Shown: piece by piece, positions 18,290-26,175 of the stretch
Numbering within the stretch: position 1 is the first letter of the stretch
How the letters are laid out: each line of letters opens with the position of its first letter
Origin: Amycolatopsis sp. GM8
GTDB lineage: Bacteria; Actinomycetota; Actinomycetes; Mycobacteriales; Pseudonocardiaceae
Reading direction: 5' to 3'
Assembly (NCBI RefSeq): GCF_021653975.1
Contig: NZ_JAJKFK010000002.1
Span: 930,001 to 994,000 of the forward strand
Length of the DNA: 64,000 nucleotides
The notes under the pieces: model-generated
What the model was told of the DNA's origin: nothing
The model's input: the letters and a program-made list of their open reading frames with translations, nothing else
Databases searched by the model: none
Program-made: the position numbers and the translations under genes

Positions 18290-20899
18290 ATGACGAGTTC
18301 CACCAGACAACCCGCGGCACCGGCAGGGGGAGCCGTGGCGGTGGACGAGGGCCCGCGGCTGTCGCACCGGCAGATCATGACCGTGCTCTCCGGTCTCCTG
18401 CTGGGCATGTTCCTCGCCGCGCTCGACCAGAACATCGTCAGCGTGGCGATCGTCAAGATCGCGAACGACCTGAACGGGTTCAGCGAGCAGGCGTGGGCGA
18501 CCACCGCGTACCTGATCACCGCGACCATCGCGACGCCGCTGTACGGCAAGCTTTCCGACATCTACGGCCGCAAGCCGTTCTACCTCACGGCGATCGCGCT
18601 GTTCGTGATCGGCTCGGCCGCCTGTACGTTCGCCACCTCGATGTACGAGCTGGCCGCGTTCCGCGCGTTCCAGGGTCTCGGCGCCGGTGGCCTGATGTCG
18701 CTGGCCATGACGATCATCGGTGACATCGTGCCGCCGCGTCAGCGCGTGAAGTACCAGGGCTACTTCATGATGGTCTTCGGTTCGGCGACCGTCCTCGGCC
18801 CGGTGCTCGGTGGCTTCTTCTCCGGCCTGTCGACCCTCGGTGGCCTGCACGGCTGGCGCTGGGTCTTCCTGATCAACGTGCCGATCGGCATCGTCGCGCT
18901 GTTCGTCGTGGCCAGGGTGCTCAACGTGCCGCACACGAAGCAGCCACAGCGCATCGACTGGTTCGGCGCGCTCGCGCTCGCGGTGGCCGTCATCCCGTTG
19001 TTGCTGGTCGCCGAGCAGGGCCGAAGCTGGGGCTGGGGCTCCACGAACTCGGTGATCTCCTACGCGGTCGCGGCGTTCGGCGTGATCCTGTTCATCTTCA
19101 TCGAGTACGTCATGAAGGACGCGGCGCTGATCCCGTTGCGGCTGTTCAAGAACTCGACGTTCAGCGTGGTCATCGTCGGCGGCACGATCGTCGGTGTCGC
19201 GATGTTCGGTGCCATCACCATGGTCCCGCAGTACTTCCAGGTGGTCCGCGGTTACTCGCCCACCAAGTCGGGTCTGCTGTTGCTGCCGCTGGTGCTGGGC
19301 ATCATGGTCGGTTCGCAGCTGTCCGGCCGGATCACCGCCAAGACCGGGCGCTACAAGATCCTGCCCGTCGTCGGCACGTTCGTGATCGCGGTGGGCGCGC
19401 TGCTCTACGCGCAGGTGCACTACGACAGCCCGCTCTGGCAGCCGCTGGTCTACGCGCTGATCATCGGTGCCGGTCTCGGTGGCTGTATGCAGACGCTGAT
19501 CATCGCCGCGCAGAACGCCGGCCCGCGCAGTGACATGGGTGTGTCCACCGCGTCGGCGACGTTCTTCCGCCAGATGGGCGGCACGCTGGGTGTCGCCGTG
19601 TTCCTGACGATCCTGTTCAACCTGCTGCCGACCAAGATCTCGGACGCGTTCGGCGGTCACCTGCCGCCCACGTTCAACGCCGGTGCGCTGACCGAGCTGC
19701 AGTCGAACACGAGCGGTCTGCAGAGCCTGCCGGAGGCCGTGAAGGTGCCGGTGCTGACCGGGTTCACGAACTCCATGCACGGCGTGTTCTACGTGGCATC
19801 GGCTGTCGCCCTGCTCGCCTGCGTCGTGCTGATGTTCATGAAGGAGATCCCGCTGGGCGGGTTCGGCGGTGCGCAGGCCAAGCCGGCCGGCGGCGAGCCC
19901 ACCCCGGAGGCCGCGACCGCGGCGACCGTGGACGAGGAGACCTGGGCGGACGCCGACGCGGCGTTCGACGCCGACGACCGCGAACCCGCGCTCGTCGGAG
20001 GCCGGCATTCGGTGCCGAGCGAGACCAACGGGCACGGCAAGTACGAGCTGGCGGCGCAGACCGCGCCGTTCGCCACGGCGACCGCCGGGATGAGCAGCCC
20101 GGTCGACACCGACGGCCAGCCGATCAGCGGGCGGATCTGCCGGCAGGACGGCTCTTCGGTACTCGGTGCGGCGCTGACCCTGATCGACCAGCGCGGCCGC
20201 CAGGTCGCGCGGGCCACCGCGGGCGGCGACGGTGCCTACACCATCACCGCGCCCGGCGCGGGCACGTACGTGCTGATCGTCTCGGCGAGCGGCCACCAGC
20301 CGCAGGCCTCCAGCGTCGCCGTCGGGCAGGGCCCGGCGCGGCTGGACGTGACGCTGGTCGGCTCGGGTGAGCTGAGCGGCACCGTCCGGGTCGCGGGCAA
20401 CGGCACGCCGTTCGCCGGCGCGACGGTCACCCTGACCGACTCGCGCGGTGAGGTCACCGGCGCGTCGATCACCACGGCGGACGGCCTGTACGTCTTCCAC
20501 GGGGTTGGTGCCGGCACGTACACGCTGGTCGCGAGCGCGGAGCGGATGCGCCCGGTCGCGGACATGCTGACCGTGCCCGACAGCGGCGTGCTGCGGCACG
20601 ATCTGGAGCTGTCGTCGGCGGTCATGCTCGCCGGCACGGCCCGCACGGACGGCGACCGCGTGGTCCCGGACGCGCGTATCACGGTGCTCGACGCGCACGG
20701 CAACGTGGCGGCGGTCGCCAGGACCGACAACGAGGGCAAGTACGTGGTCAGCGACCTGCCGGAGGGCGACTACACCGTCGTCGCCAGCGGGTACCCGCCG
20801 GTCACGAGCCAGGTCAACCTGCCGGGTGGGGAGGCTCTGCACGACGTCCGCCTCGGTTACGAGCAGGTGATCGACGAGTTCGGCGGCGAGCAGGCATGA
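18290..20899 (+). CDS. DHA2-type MFS exporter with three C-terminal beta-sandwich domains
   Basis: An 869-residue fusion. Residues 25-530 are a drug:H+ antiporter of the DHA2 (14-TM, EmrB/QacA) family: LDQNIVSVAIVKIANDL is motif D1, GKLSDIYGRKPF is motif A and LGPVLGGFFSG is motif C. An acidic, low-complexity linker (about 535-600) leads to three repeats of about 80 residues (607-690, 695-775, 777-857), each with the carboxypeptidase-regulatory-like pattern: V.GA.VTL.D..G, T..DG.Y.F, G.Y.LVAS. Usual family members end at about 530 residues. With 14 segments the tail should be cytoplasmic, unusual for this fold. It overlaps the YceI gene by ATGA and probably exports a hydrophobic compound. Confidence 0.92.
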   Translation: MTSSTRQPAAPAGGAVAVDEGPRLSHRQIMTVLSGLLLGMFLAALDQNIVSVAIVKIANDLNGFSEQAWATTAYLITATIATPLYGKLSDIYGRKPFYLTAIALFVIGSAACTFATSMYELAAFRAFQGLGAGGLMSLAMTIIGDIVPPRQRVKYQGYFMMVFGSATVLGPVLGGFFSGLSTLGGLHGWRWVFLINVPIGIVALFVVARVLNVPHTKQPQRIDWFGALALAVAVIPLLLVAEQGRSWGWGSTNSVISYAVAAFGVILFIFIEYVMKDAALIPLRLFKNSTFSVVIVGGTIVGVAMFGAITMVPQYFQVVRGYSPTKSGLLLLPLVLGIMVGSQLSGRITAKTGRYKILPVVGTFVIAVGALLYAQVHYDSPLWQPLVYALIIGAGLGGCMQTLIIAAQNAGPRSDMGVSTASATFFRQMGGTLGVAVFLTILFNLLPTKISDAFGGHLPPTFNAGALTELQSNTSGLQSLPEAVKVPVLTGFTNSMHGVFYVASAVALLACVVLMFMKEIPLGGFGGAQAKPAGGEPTPEAATAATVDEETWADADAAFDADDREPALVGGRHSVPSETNGHGKYELAAQTAPFATATAGMSSPVDTDGQPISGRICRQDGSSVLGAALTLIDQRGRQVARATAGGDGAYTITAPGAGTYVLIVSASGHQPQASSVAVGQGPARLDVTLVGSGELSGTVRVAGNGTPFAGATVTLTDSRGEVTGASITTADGLYVFHGVGAGTYTLVASAERMRPVADMLTVPDSGVLRHDLELSSAVMLAGTARTDGDRVVPDARITVLDAHGNVAAVARTDNEGKYVVSDLPEGDYTVVASGYPPVTSQVNLPGGEALHDVRLGYEQVIDEFGGEQA

Positions 20900-21720
20900 C
20901 GACGGGGTTGCACGCGCGGATCCAGACGGCCGAGGGCTGGGCGGTCGAGGGCACGGTGCTGACCGTGACCGACCTGACCGGCCAGCAGGTCGCCCGCGCG
21001 GTGTCGGACGCGAAGGGGGCGGTGGAGACCAACCCACTGCCCCCGGGCATCTACACCGCAGTGCTCACCGCGGCCGGGTACAACCCGGTGGCCCGCACGG
21101 CGCAGATCGGCTCGGACGGCACCGGCTCGCTCGGGGAGATCCCGCTGCAGCCGGTGGCCGGCTCGGTCGAGCTGCCGCCGGCGGGGCCGTGGACGATCGA
21201 CCCGATGCACTCGACGGTCGTCGCCACGGCCCGGCATCTGGGCATCGCGAGCATCCGGGCCCGGTTCAGCGACGTCAGCGGCCGGATCGTGGTCGGCAGG
21301 CCGGTGGAGCGGTCGTTGGTGCAGGCCGAGATCAAGGCGGCCGGCCTCGACAGTGGCATCAAGATGCGCGACGACCACCTGCGTTCGCCGGATTTCCTGG
21401 ACGTCGACGCGTTCCCGACGATCAGTTTCGAGAGCACCGGGCTGCGCCAGCGCGGCGCGGACAAGTGGGCCATGGCGGGTCACCTGACCCTGCACGGCGA
21501 GCGGCGCGAGGTCGAGCTGGACCTGACCTACGGTGGCTGGGGCCCGGACCCGTGGGGCGGCGTGCGCGCCGCGTTCCACGCCGAGACCCAGTTGCACCGG
21601 AACGACTTCGCGATCAACTACAACGCGATGGTCCGGGCCGGGGTCGCCGCGGTCGGTACCACGGTGAAGATCGAAATCGACATCGAGGCCATTCAGGGCG
21701 AGTCGCTGCCACAGATGTGA
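20896..21720 (+). CDS. YceI-family protein with N-terminal carboxypeptidase-regulatory-like domain
   Basis: A 274-residue two-domain protein. Residues 1-95 repeat the same beta-sandwich pattern as the transporter tail (VEGTVLTVTDLTGQQVARAV, then LPPGIYTAVLTAAGY); residues 100-272 are YceI, a lipocalin-like barrel that binds polyprenoids or other lipids: WTIDPMHSTVVATARHLGI, FSDVSGRIVVG, FPTISFES, LTLHGERREVELDLTYGG and the closing NDFAINYN. There is no signal peptide, unlike E. coli YceI, so it should be cytosolic. Start and stop overlap with the exporter (ATGA), so the two are made together. A lipid hand-over role is inference. Confidence 0.92.
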   Translation: MTTGLHARIQTAEGWAVEGTVLTVTDLTGQQVARAVSDAKGAVETNPLPPGIYTAVLTAAGYNPVARTAQIGSDGTGSLGEIPLQPVAGSVELPPAGPWTIDPMHSTVVATARHLGIASIRARFSDVSGRIVVGRPVERSLVQAEIKAAGLDSGIKMRDDHLRSPDFLDVDAFPTISFESTGLRQRGADKWAMAGHLTLHGERREVELDLTYGGWGPDPWGGVRAAFHAETQLHRNDFAINYNAMVRAGVAAVGTTVKIEIDIEAIQGESLPQM

Positions 21721-21813
21721 ACACCCGTTCGAGGGTCCCTGAATTACTCCTGGAAGAAGCAATTACACCCTTCGGCTGACCGCGCTTCGCGTCGGCCACG
21801 TACCCTTTGGCGG

Positions 21814-22509
21814 GTGAGTATCGACTTCGCCGCCTCATCAGGCCTCGGTGTGAGCTGGCTGGACACCGCGGGTCCGGTGCTGGTCTGGGTTATCGTGCTC
21901 AGTTTCGTGTTCATGGAATGCGCACTGATCATCGGCCTGTTCCTGCCGGGTGACTCGCTGTTGTTCGCCGCCGGAGTGGTGCTCGCTTCGCACGGTGCGG
22001 ACGCCAACGCGTGGTTGCTGTCGCTCGCCGCGCTGGTGGTCGCCGTGGTGGGCAACCAGGTCGGCTACTACATCGGCAGACACACCGGCACCAGGTTGAT
22101 CGCCCGCCGGGGTGGGCGCGTGCTCAACCGCGCCAACCTCGAGCGGGCTCGGGAGTTCCTGGACCGCAAGGGTTTCTTCGCGATCGTCGCCGCGCGGTGG
22201 ATCCCGTGGGTGCGCACGCTCGCCCCGCTCATCGCGGGCGCGGCGCGGATGGACCCGCGGCGGTTCCTGTTCGCGACCAGCCTCGGCGGTCTGCTGTGGG
22301 TGCCGACGCTGGTGCTGCTCGGCTACTACGGCGCCGGTCTGCTGGACGTCATCCCGTGGGTGAAGACGGTCCTGGTGTGGCTTTCGGTCGTGTTCTTCGT
22401 CGGCGGCACCGGGTACGGCATCGTGCGCTACCGCCAGGAGATGCGCCGCCCCGTCGACGACGACGGCCGCGAAGGCAACTCGGACTCGGAACTGCGCGAA
22501 GCCGCCTGA
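21814..22509 (+). CDS. DedA-family membrane protein
   Basis: A 231-residue polytopic protein starting at GTG 21814. It has MECALIIGLFLPGDSLLFAAG (conserved acidic residue and LPGDSLL loop), GNQVGYYIGRHTG and ARWIPWVRTLAPLIAGAARM, all DedA marks. It is related to but clearly different from the copy at 13852. Its closeness to the MFS/YceI operon (94 bp, same strand) is notable, since DedA proteins move polyprenyl-phosphate lipids and YceI proteins bind polyprenoids, but no shared promoter can be proved. Confidence 0.9.
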   Translation: MSIDFAASSGLGVSWLDTAGPVLVWVIVLSFVFMECALIIGLFLPGDSLLFAAGVVLASHGADANAWLLSLAALVVAVVGNQVGYYIGRHTGTRLIARRGGRVLNRANLERAREFLDRKGFFAIVAARWIPWVRTLAPLIAGAARMDPRRFLFATSLGGLLWVPTLVLLGYYGAGLLDVIPWVKTVLVWLSVVFFVGGTGYGIVRYRQEMRRPVDDDGREGNSDSELREAA

Positions 22510-22606
22510 CCGGTCAGGAATCGAGAAGCGGCCGCTATCGGTGCCGACCTAGCCTCGGTTTCAGCAGTCGGGCGAACCGCGCCGACGTGACATCGAGGAG
22601 CACCCC

Positions 22607-22948
22607 ATGGCCGAGCAGCCCACCACCGTCCTGTACCCCGTCCGTGACCTGGCCAAGACGAAAGCCCTGTTCAAGGCCCTGCTCGGGGTCGAACCGGCGT
22701 CCGACGAGCCCTACTACGTCAGCTTCGAGGCTGGCGGGCGGCACATCGGGCTCGTGCCGAACGGGCACGACCAGGGCATGACCGGCCCGGTCCTCTACTG
22801 GCCGGTGGACGACATCAAGAGCACCATGCAGGCGCTCGTCGACGCGGGCGCCCAGATCCAGCAGGACATCAGGAACGTCGGCGGCAGCCGGATGGTCGCC
22901 ACGGTGACCGACGCCGACGGCAACCCGGTCGGCCTGATGCAGGACTGA
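22607..22948 (+). CDS. VOC-family (glyoxalase-like) protein
   Basis: A 113-residue single-module vicinal oxygen chelate protein: VLYPVRDLAKTKALFKALLG, then YVSFEAGGRHIGLVP, VLYWPVDDIKSTMQALVDAG and ATVTDADGNPVGLMQD. The usual metal His/Glu positions are only partly present, as in many lactoylglutathione-lyase-like proteins of unknown activity. GGAG precedes the ATG. Its stop codon lies inside a hairpin shared with the convergent VOC gene. Confidence 0.87.
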   Translation: MAEQPTTVLYPVRDLAKTKALFKALLGVEPASDEPYYVSFEAGGRHIGLVPNGHDQGMTGPVLYWPVDDIKSTMQALVDAGAQIQQDIRNVGGSRMVATVTDADGNPVGLMQD

Positions 22949-22980
22949 CCCGCGGGCCGCGATCCGGGGTCCGCGGGTCA
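22946..22980. terminator. Bidirectional hairpin containing both stop codons
   Basis: TGACCCGCGG (22946-22955) pairs perfectly with CCGCGGGTCA (22971-22980). The first three bases of each arm are the TGA stop codons of the two convergent VOC genes, so one 35-bp structure ends both messages. Confidence 0.75.
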
Positions 22981-23391
22981 GGACTCCGGATCGGCCCAGA
23001 CTTCGAGCTGGATCCCGTCCGGATCGCGGAACACCACGACCGCCGAGCCGGGCAGGGTGCGGGAGGCCTTCGCGGGGCTGTGCGTCACGCCGTACTCCGC
23101 CAGGCGGCTCTCCCACTCCTTCAGCTCCACGTACGAATCCACCGTGAACGCGACATGGTCGAGGCCCGCGCGCCGCTCGTCGAAGTCACCGAGCTCGGTG
23201 TCCGGATGCTGCACCAGCAGGACCGCGAACGTGTCGGTCCGCCCGCGCAGCACCACCTTCCGGATCCCGGTCTCCGCGTCCTCACGCCGGGCGACCTCCT
23301 TCAGGTCCAGCACGCGCTCGTACCACGGGACGCTGCGATCCACGTCCGTCACCGTGAGCGCGAGGTGATGCACGCCGGTCAGCGTGGACAT
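22978..23391 (-). CDS. VOC-family protein
   Basis: A 137-residue VOC protein with the classical layout: LTGVHHLALTVTDVDRSVPW (metal His and first module), VLDLKEV, then GLDHVAFTVDSYVELKEWES (second module) and VVFRDPDGIQLEVWAD with the last metal Glu. Possible activities are dioxygenase, glyoxalase or resistance protein; no neighbour decides. It faces the other VOC gene. Upstream, 23392-23522 holds a LacI-like site and DnaA boxes. Confidence 0.88.
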   Translation of the reverse strand: MSTLTGVHHLALTVTDVDRSVPWYERVLDLKEVARREDAETGIRKVVLRGRTDTFAVLLVQHPDTELGDFDERRAGLDHVAFTVDSYVELKEWESRLAEYGVTHSPAKASRTLPGSAVVVFRDPDGIQLEVWADPES

Positions 23392-23445
23392 ACGGCAGCC
23401 GTCCTTTCCTGTACCCCACCGGCCAGGCTACCGACGCGCGCGAGC

Positions 23446-23459
23446 GGTAAACGCTTTCT
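23446..23459. promoter_or_regulatory. Single LacI-type operator half of the 25-kb site
   Basis: GGTAAACGCTTTCT matches the general LacI/GalR pattern AANCGNTT and shares AAACGCTT with the palindrome at 25062-25085. It lies at the far end of the kinase operon and upstream of the VOC gene, so it could be an auxiliary looping site. Confidence 0.4.
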
Positions 23460-23467
23460 CCAGAATC

Positions 23468-23506
23468 TGTGGACAACTCGGCGAATTGCCCACAGTCTGT
23501 GGACAA
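23468..23506. promoter_or_regulatory. Cluster of DnaA boxes
   Basis: TGTGGACAA occurs at 23468-23476 and 23498-23506, followed in both cases by CTCG. Its complement TTGTCCACA is the preferred DnaA box of Streptomyces. A one-mismatch box in opposite orientation, TTGCCCACA, is at 23486-23494 between them. Confidence 0.5.
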
Positions 23507-23522
23507 CTCGCGGTGTCGTGTG

Positions 23523-24158
23523 TCAGATCGCGAAATTCGCCAGCGGCAGGTTCTCCACCACGAGATCCGCGCGCACCGCGCTCGGCAGGATCAGGTCCGC
23601 GTTCCGCTGGTCGCTGCCCAGGGCCCGCTGCTGCGCCTCGACGAGCGACCGGCCGTACCGGCGGTGCCGCGTGACCAGCCGTTCGATGCGGTCGCGCTCG
23701 TCGGGCGCGAGGAACCAGGCCTCATCGAGCAGGCCGCGCGCCGCGGCCCACGGTTCGCTGTCCAGCAACAGGTAGTTCCCCTCGGTGATCACGAGCGGCA
23801 CGTCCGGCGGCACCGGCACGGCGCCCGCGATCGGTTCCTCGATCTCACGGCGGAATTCCGGCGCGTACACGGTTTCGCGCGCGGCGCTGATCCGGCTCAG
23901 CAGGTGCACGTACCCGTGCGCGTCGAACGTGTCCGGCGCGCCCTTGCGTTCGGCCCGGCCGAGCCGCCGCAGCTCCACCTGCGCGAGGTGGAACCCGTCC
24001 ATCCCGACCACTGTCGCCCGGTTCCCGAGCGCGTCCGCCAGGTTCCAAGCGAGCGTGGTCTTGCCCGACGCCGGCGCCCCGGCAATGCCGAGCAGGGTCC
24101 GGCCGCCCCGCGCCACCAGCGTTTCCGCCCGCGCGAGCAGTTCGTCGAACGACGTCAT
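23523..24158 (-). CDS. P-loop nucleoside/sugar kinase (uridine kinase-like)
   Basis: A 211-residue kinase of the phosphoribulokinase/uridine kinase/pantothenate kinase fold. The Walker A is GIAGAPASGKTTLAW, followed by GMDGFHLAQVELRRLGRAER with the substrate Asp and VITEGNYLLLDSEPW (Walker B-like strand). Related bacterial proteins, such as FrcK-like kinases, sit in sugar operons, so a sugar or nucleoside substrate is likely. ATG 24158 overlaps the stop of the PfkB gene by ATGA. Both genes appear to be under the LacI operator at 25.07 kb. Confidence 0.85.
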   Translation of the reverse strand: MTSFDELLARAETLVARGGRTLLGIAGAPASGKTTLAWNLADALGNRATVVGMDGFHLAQVELRRLGRAERKGAPDTFDAHGYVHLLSRISAARETVYAPEFRREIEEPIAGAVPVPPDVPLVITEGNYLLLDSEPWAAARGLLDEAWFLAPDERDRIERLVTRHRRYGRSLVEAQQRALGSDQRNADLILPSAVRADLVVENLPLANFAI

Positions 24159-24988
24159 CGCACTCCCATCTTCCGCACCCACGTCCGCGGGCCGGCGTAC
24201 CGCACCCGCTCCGCGGCCACTTCGTTCGCATACCGGATCAGGTCCGGCAGCTCGAATTTCCCGACGCCGTAGGCGAGCGCGCCGTGCCAGACGTCGCCCG
24301 CGCCCAGGGTGTCCCGCGCCTCGACGGACGGCACCGGCACCTCGCCCGCGGCCGACGCCGTCCGCCAGCGCACCGGCGCCGGGCCCGCCGTCGTGATCAC
24401 CACGGGCACCCCGCGGTCGAGCAGGTCCGGCCCCGGCGCGCGGAAATGCGCGGAGCAGGCGGCGATGTCGACCAGCGGCAGCAGCTCGTCGAGTACGGGC
24501 TTCCAGCTACCCGCGTCGAGCACGACCGGAATTTTCCGCGAGCGCGCCCAACGTGCGGTGCCCAGCGCCAGGTCCGGATGATGCCCGTCCACCAGGACCG
24601 CGCTCACGTCATCCGTTTCCCAGGGCGCGCCGACGACCGGGGGACTGACCGCCGCGTTGCGTGACACGACCGTGCGCTCGCCGTCGCGATCCCGCACCGC
24701 GACGGCACTCAACGCCGGTGAGTCCACAAAGGACGGTGCGATGTCGATGAAGTCCACGCCGCACGACGAAAGGTCCGCGCGGGCGAGGTCAGCCAGCGGA
24801 TGTGAACCCAGCACCGTCAGCAACCGGGCCCGGCCCCCGAGCGCGGCGACCGTCGCCGCGGCATTGGTGGCGGGACCGCCCGCCGCCACGTCCACCGAAA
24901 GCGACTGCACCTTCTCGCCGGGCGCGGGTAGTTCCGCCACCCGCTGCACCACGTCGACCGTGCACAACCCGGCGAGCAGGACGGTCAT
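24155..24988 (-). CDS. PfkB/ribokinase-family carbohydrate kinase
   Basis: A 277-residue sugar kinase. MTVLLAGLCTVDVVQRVAEL starts the fold; AAGGPATNAAATVAALGG is the first PfkB signature, and DTLGAGDVWHGALAYG, with the catalytic Asp in the GAGD anion hole, is the second. It phosphorylates a sugar such as ribose, fructose or a nucleoside. Start ATG 24988; a frame six codons longer exists. It is first in a two-gene operon with the P-loop kinase and is divergent from lacI. Two kinases in series are unusual and may act on one pathway. Confidence 0.9.
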   Translation of the reverse strand: MTVLLAGLCTVDVVQRVAELPAPGEKVQSLSVDVAAGGPATNAAATVAALGGRARLLTVLGSHPLADLARADLSSCGVDFIDIAPSFVDSPALSAVAVRDRDGERTVVSRNAAVSPPVVGAPWETDDVSAVLVDGHHPDLALGTARWARSRKIPVVLDAGSWKPVLDELLPLVDIAACSAHFRAPGPDLLDRGVPVVITTAGPAPVRWRTASAAGEVPVPSVEARDTLGAGDVWHGALAYGVGKFELPDLIRYANEVAAERVRYAGPRTWVRKMGVR

Positions 24989-25061
24989 GACTGGCCTGCC
25001 TCCCATCGCTGCTCGGACCCCGTTGTGCTGCCCGGACCGTAGAGATCTCTATGCTGATCTC

Positions 25062-25085
25062 GCAAGCGTTTGCGCAAACGCTTGC
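25062..25085. promoter_or_regulatory. Perfect 24-bp palindrome, double LacI operator
   Basis: The arms GCAAGCGTTTGC and GCAAACGCTTGC are exact complements. Each contains its own AANCGNTT core (centres 12 bp apart), so two LacI-type sites are fused. It lies 24 bp before lacI and 74 bp before the divergent kinase operon, so it can silence both. Confidence 0.88.
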
Positions 25086-25108
25086 CGCACAGGGTCAAGG
25101 GAGTGACG

Positions 25109-26125
25109 GTGCCTCAGCAGAAAACGGCCAGGCCTACCCAGCGGGATATCGCGGAGCTGGCCGGGGTGTCGATCACGACCGTCTCGCACGTGGTGAACGG
25201 GACGCGCGCGGTGGCGCCGGAGACGAAAGCGGCGGTGCTCGCGGCGGTCGAGAAGACCGGCTACACCGGCGACGCGATCGCCCGTTCGCTGGTCACCGGC
25301 GGTACCCGCTCGATCGGCGTCGCGATCTCCCTGCTGGCCAACCCGTATTTCGCGGCGCTGATGCAGGCAGTTGAGCGCGAGGCCGCTTCGGCGGGGTACA
25401 CGGTGTTGCTCGCTGACACCCACGACACGGTCGCCACTGAGCAGGACACCGTACGCACGCTTCGCTCGCGTCGCGTCGAAGGGCTGTTGCTGACGCCCGC
25501 GCCGGGCGACGGCCCGGTGATCAACGAGTTGGTGTCGCTGGGCGTCCCGGTGGTGCTGGTGGATCGGCTGACCACGCGCACGGATGTCGACCAGGTCGGC
25601 GCGGAGAACATCCAGTCGACGTCCGCGCTGACCGAGCACCTGGCCTCGCTGGGGCACCGGCGGATCGGGCTGGTCAGCGGTGCGCCGGGGTTGAGCACGA
25701 GCGAGGAGCGCACGCTCGGCTACCGGCTCGGGCTCGGCCGCGGCGGGTTGTCGTGGAGCCCGGAGCTCGTGGTGACGGGGCATTCGTCGAAGGACGGCGG
25801 CGCGGCCGCGTTGCGGGAGTTGATGGAGTTGTCGGAACCGCCGACCGGTCTCGTGGTCGCGAACGACGCGATGATGGTCGGCGTACTGCACGAGGCGCGT
25901 CGGCGAGGCCTGCGCGTCGGGCGGGAGTTCGCGGTCGCCGGTTACGACGACGCCGAATGGGCCGATCTCGTGGACCCGCCGCTGACCACGATGGCCCAGC
26001 CGACCGAGGAGATCGGCCGCCAGGCCGTGCGCCTGCTGCTGGCCCGGATCACGAACCCGGACCGCCCGGCCGAAACCGTCCGCCTCCCGCCCCACCTCAT
26101 GCACCGCCACTCCTGCGGCTGCTGA
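25109..26125 (+). CDS. LacI-family transcriptional repressor
   Basis: A regulator of about 338 residues. The N-terminal helix-turn-helix and hinge read PTQRDIAELAGVSITTVSHV and VNGTRAV; the sugar-binding domain follows (SIGVAISLLANPYFAALMQA, then GLVVANDAMMVGVLHEARRR and the closing DPPLTTMAQP). The GTG at 25109 has AAGGGAG 5 nt upstream; the longer frame would begin inside the operator. It should repress the divergent kinases and itself, with a sugar or sugar phosphate as inducer. Confidence 0.92.
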   Translation: MPQQKTARPTQRDIAELAGVSITTVSHVVNGTRAVAPETKAAVLAAVEKTGYTGDAIARSLVTGGTRSIGVAISLLANPYFAALMQAVEREAASAGYTVLLADTHDTVATEQDTVRTLRSRRVEGLLLTPAPGDGPVINELVSLGVPVVLVDRLTTRTDVDQVGAENIQSTSALTEHLASLGHRRIGLVSGAPGLSTSEERTLGYRLGLGRGGLSWSPELVVTGHSSKDGGAAALRELMELSEPPTGLVVANDAMMVGVLHEARRRGLRVGREFAVAGYDDAEWADLVDPPLTTMAQPTEEIGRQAVRLLLARITNPDRPAETVRLPPHLMHRHSCGC

Positions 26126-26175
26126 CCCCCCCGCACCACCGCCCACCTCCCCCTCGCCACGCCCACTCACCGCCG

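Noticed and set aside
18215..21037. 940-codon open frame on the minus strand opposite the MFS gene
   Set aside because: It is a shadow of the GC-biased codons of the MFS gene. The product is rich in Arg/Asp/His without any domain, while the plus strand has clear transporter and YceI motifs.
25070..25108. Upstream TTG start for lacI
   Set aside because: It lies inside the perfect operator and has no ribosome-binding site; GTG 25109 has AAGGGAG at the right distance.
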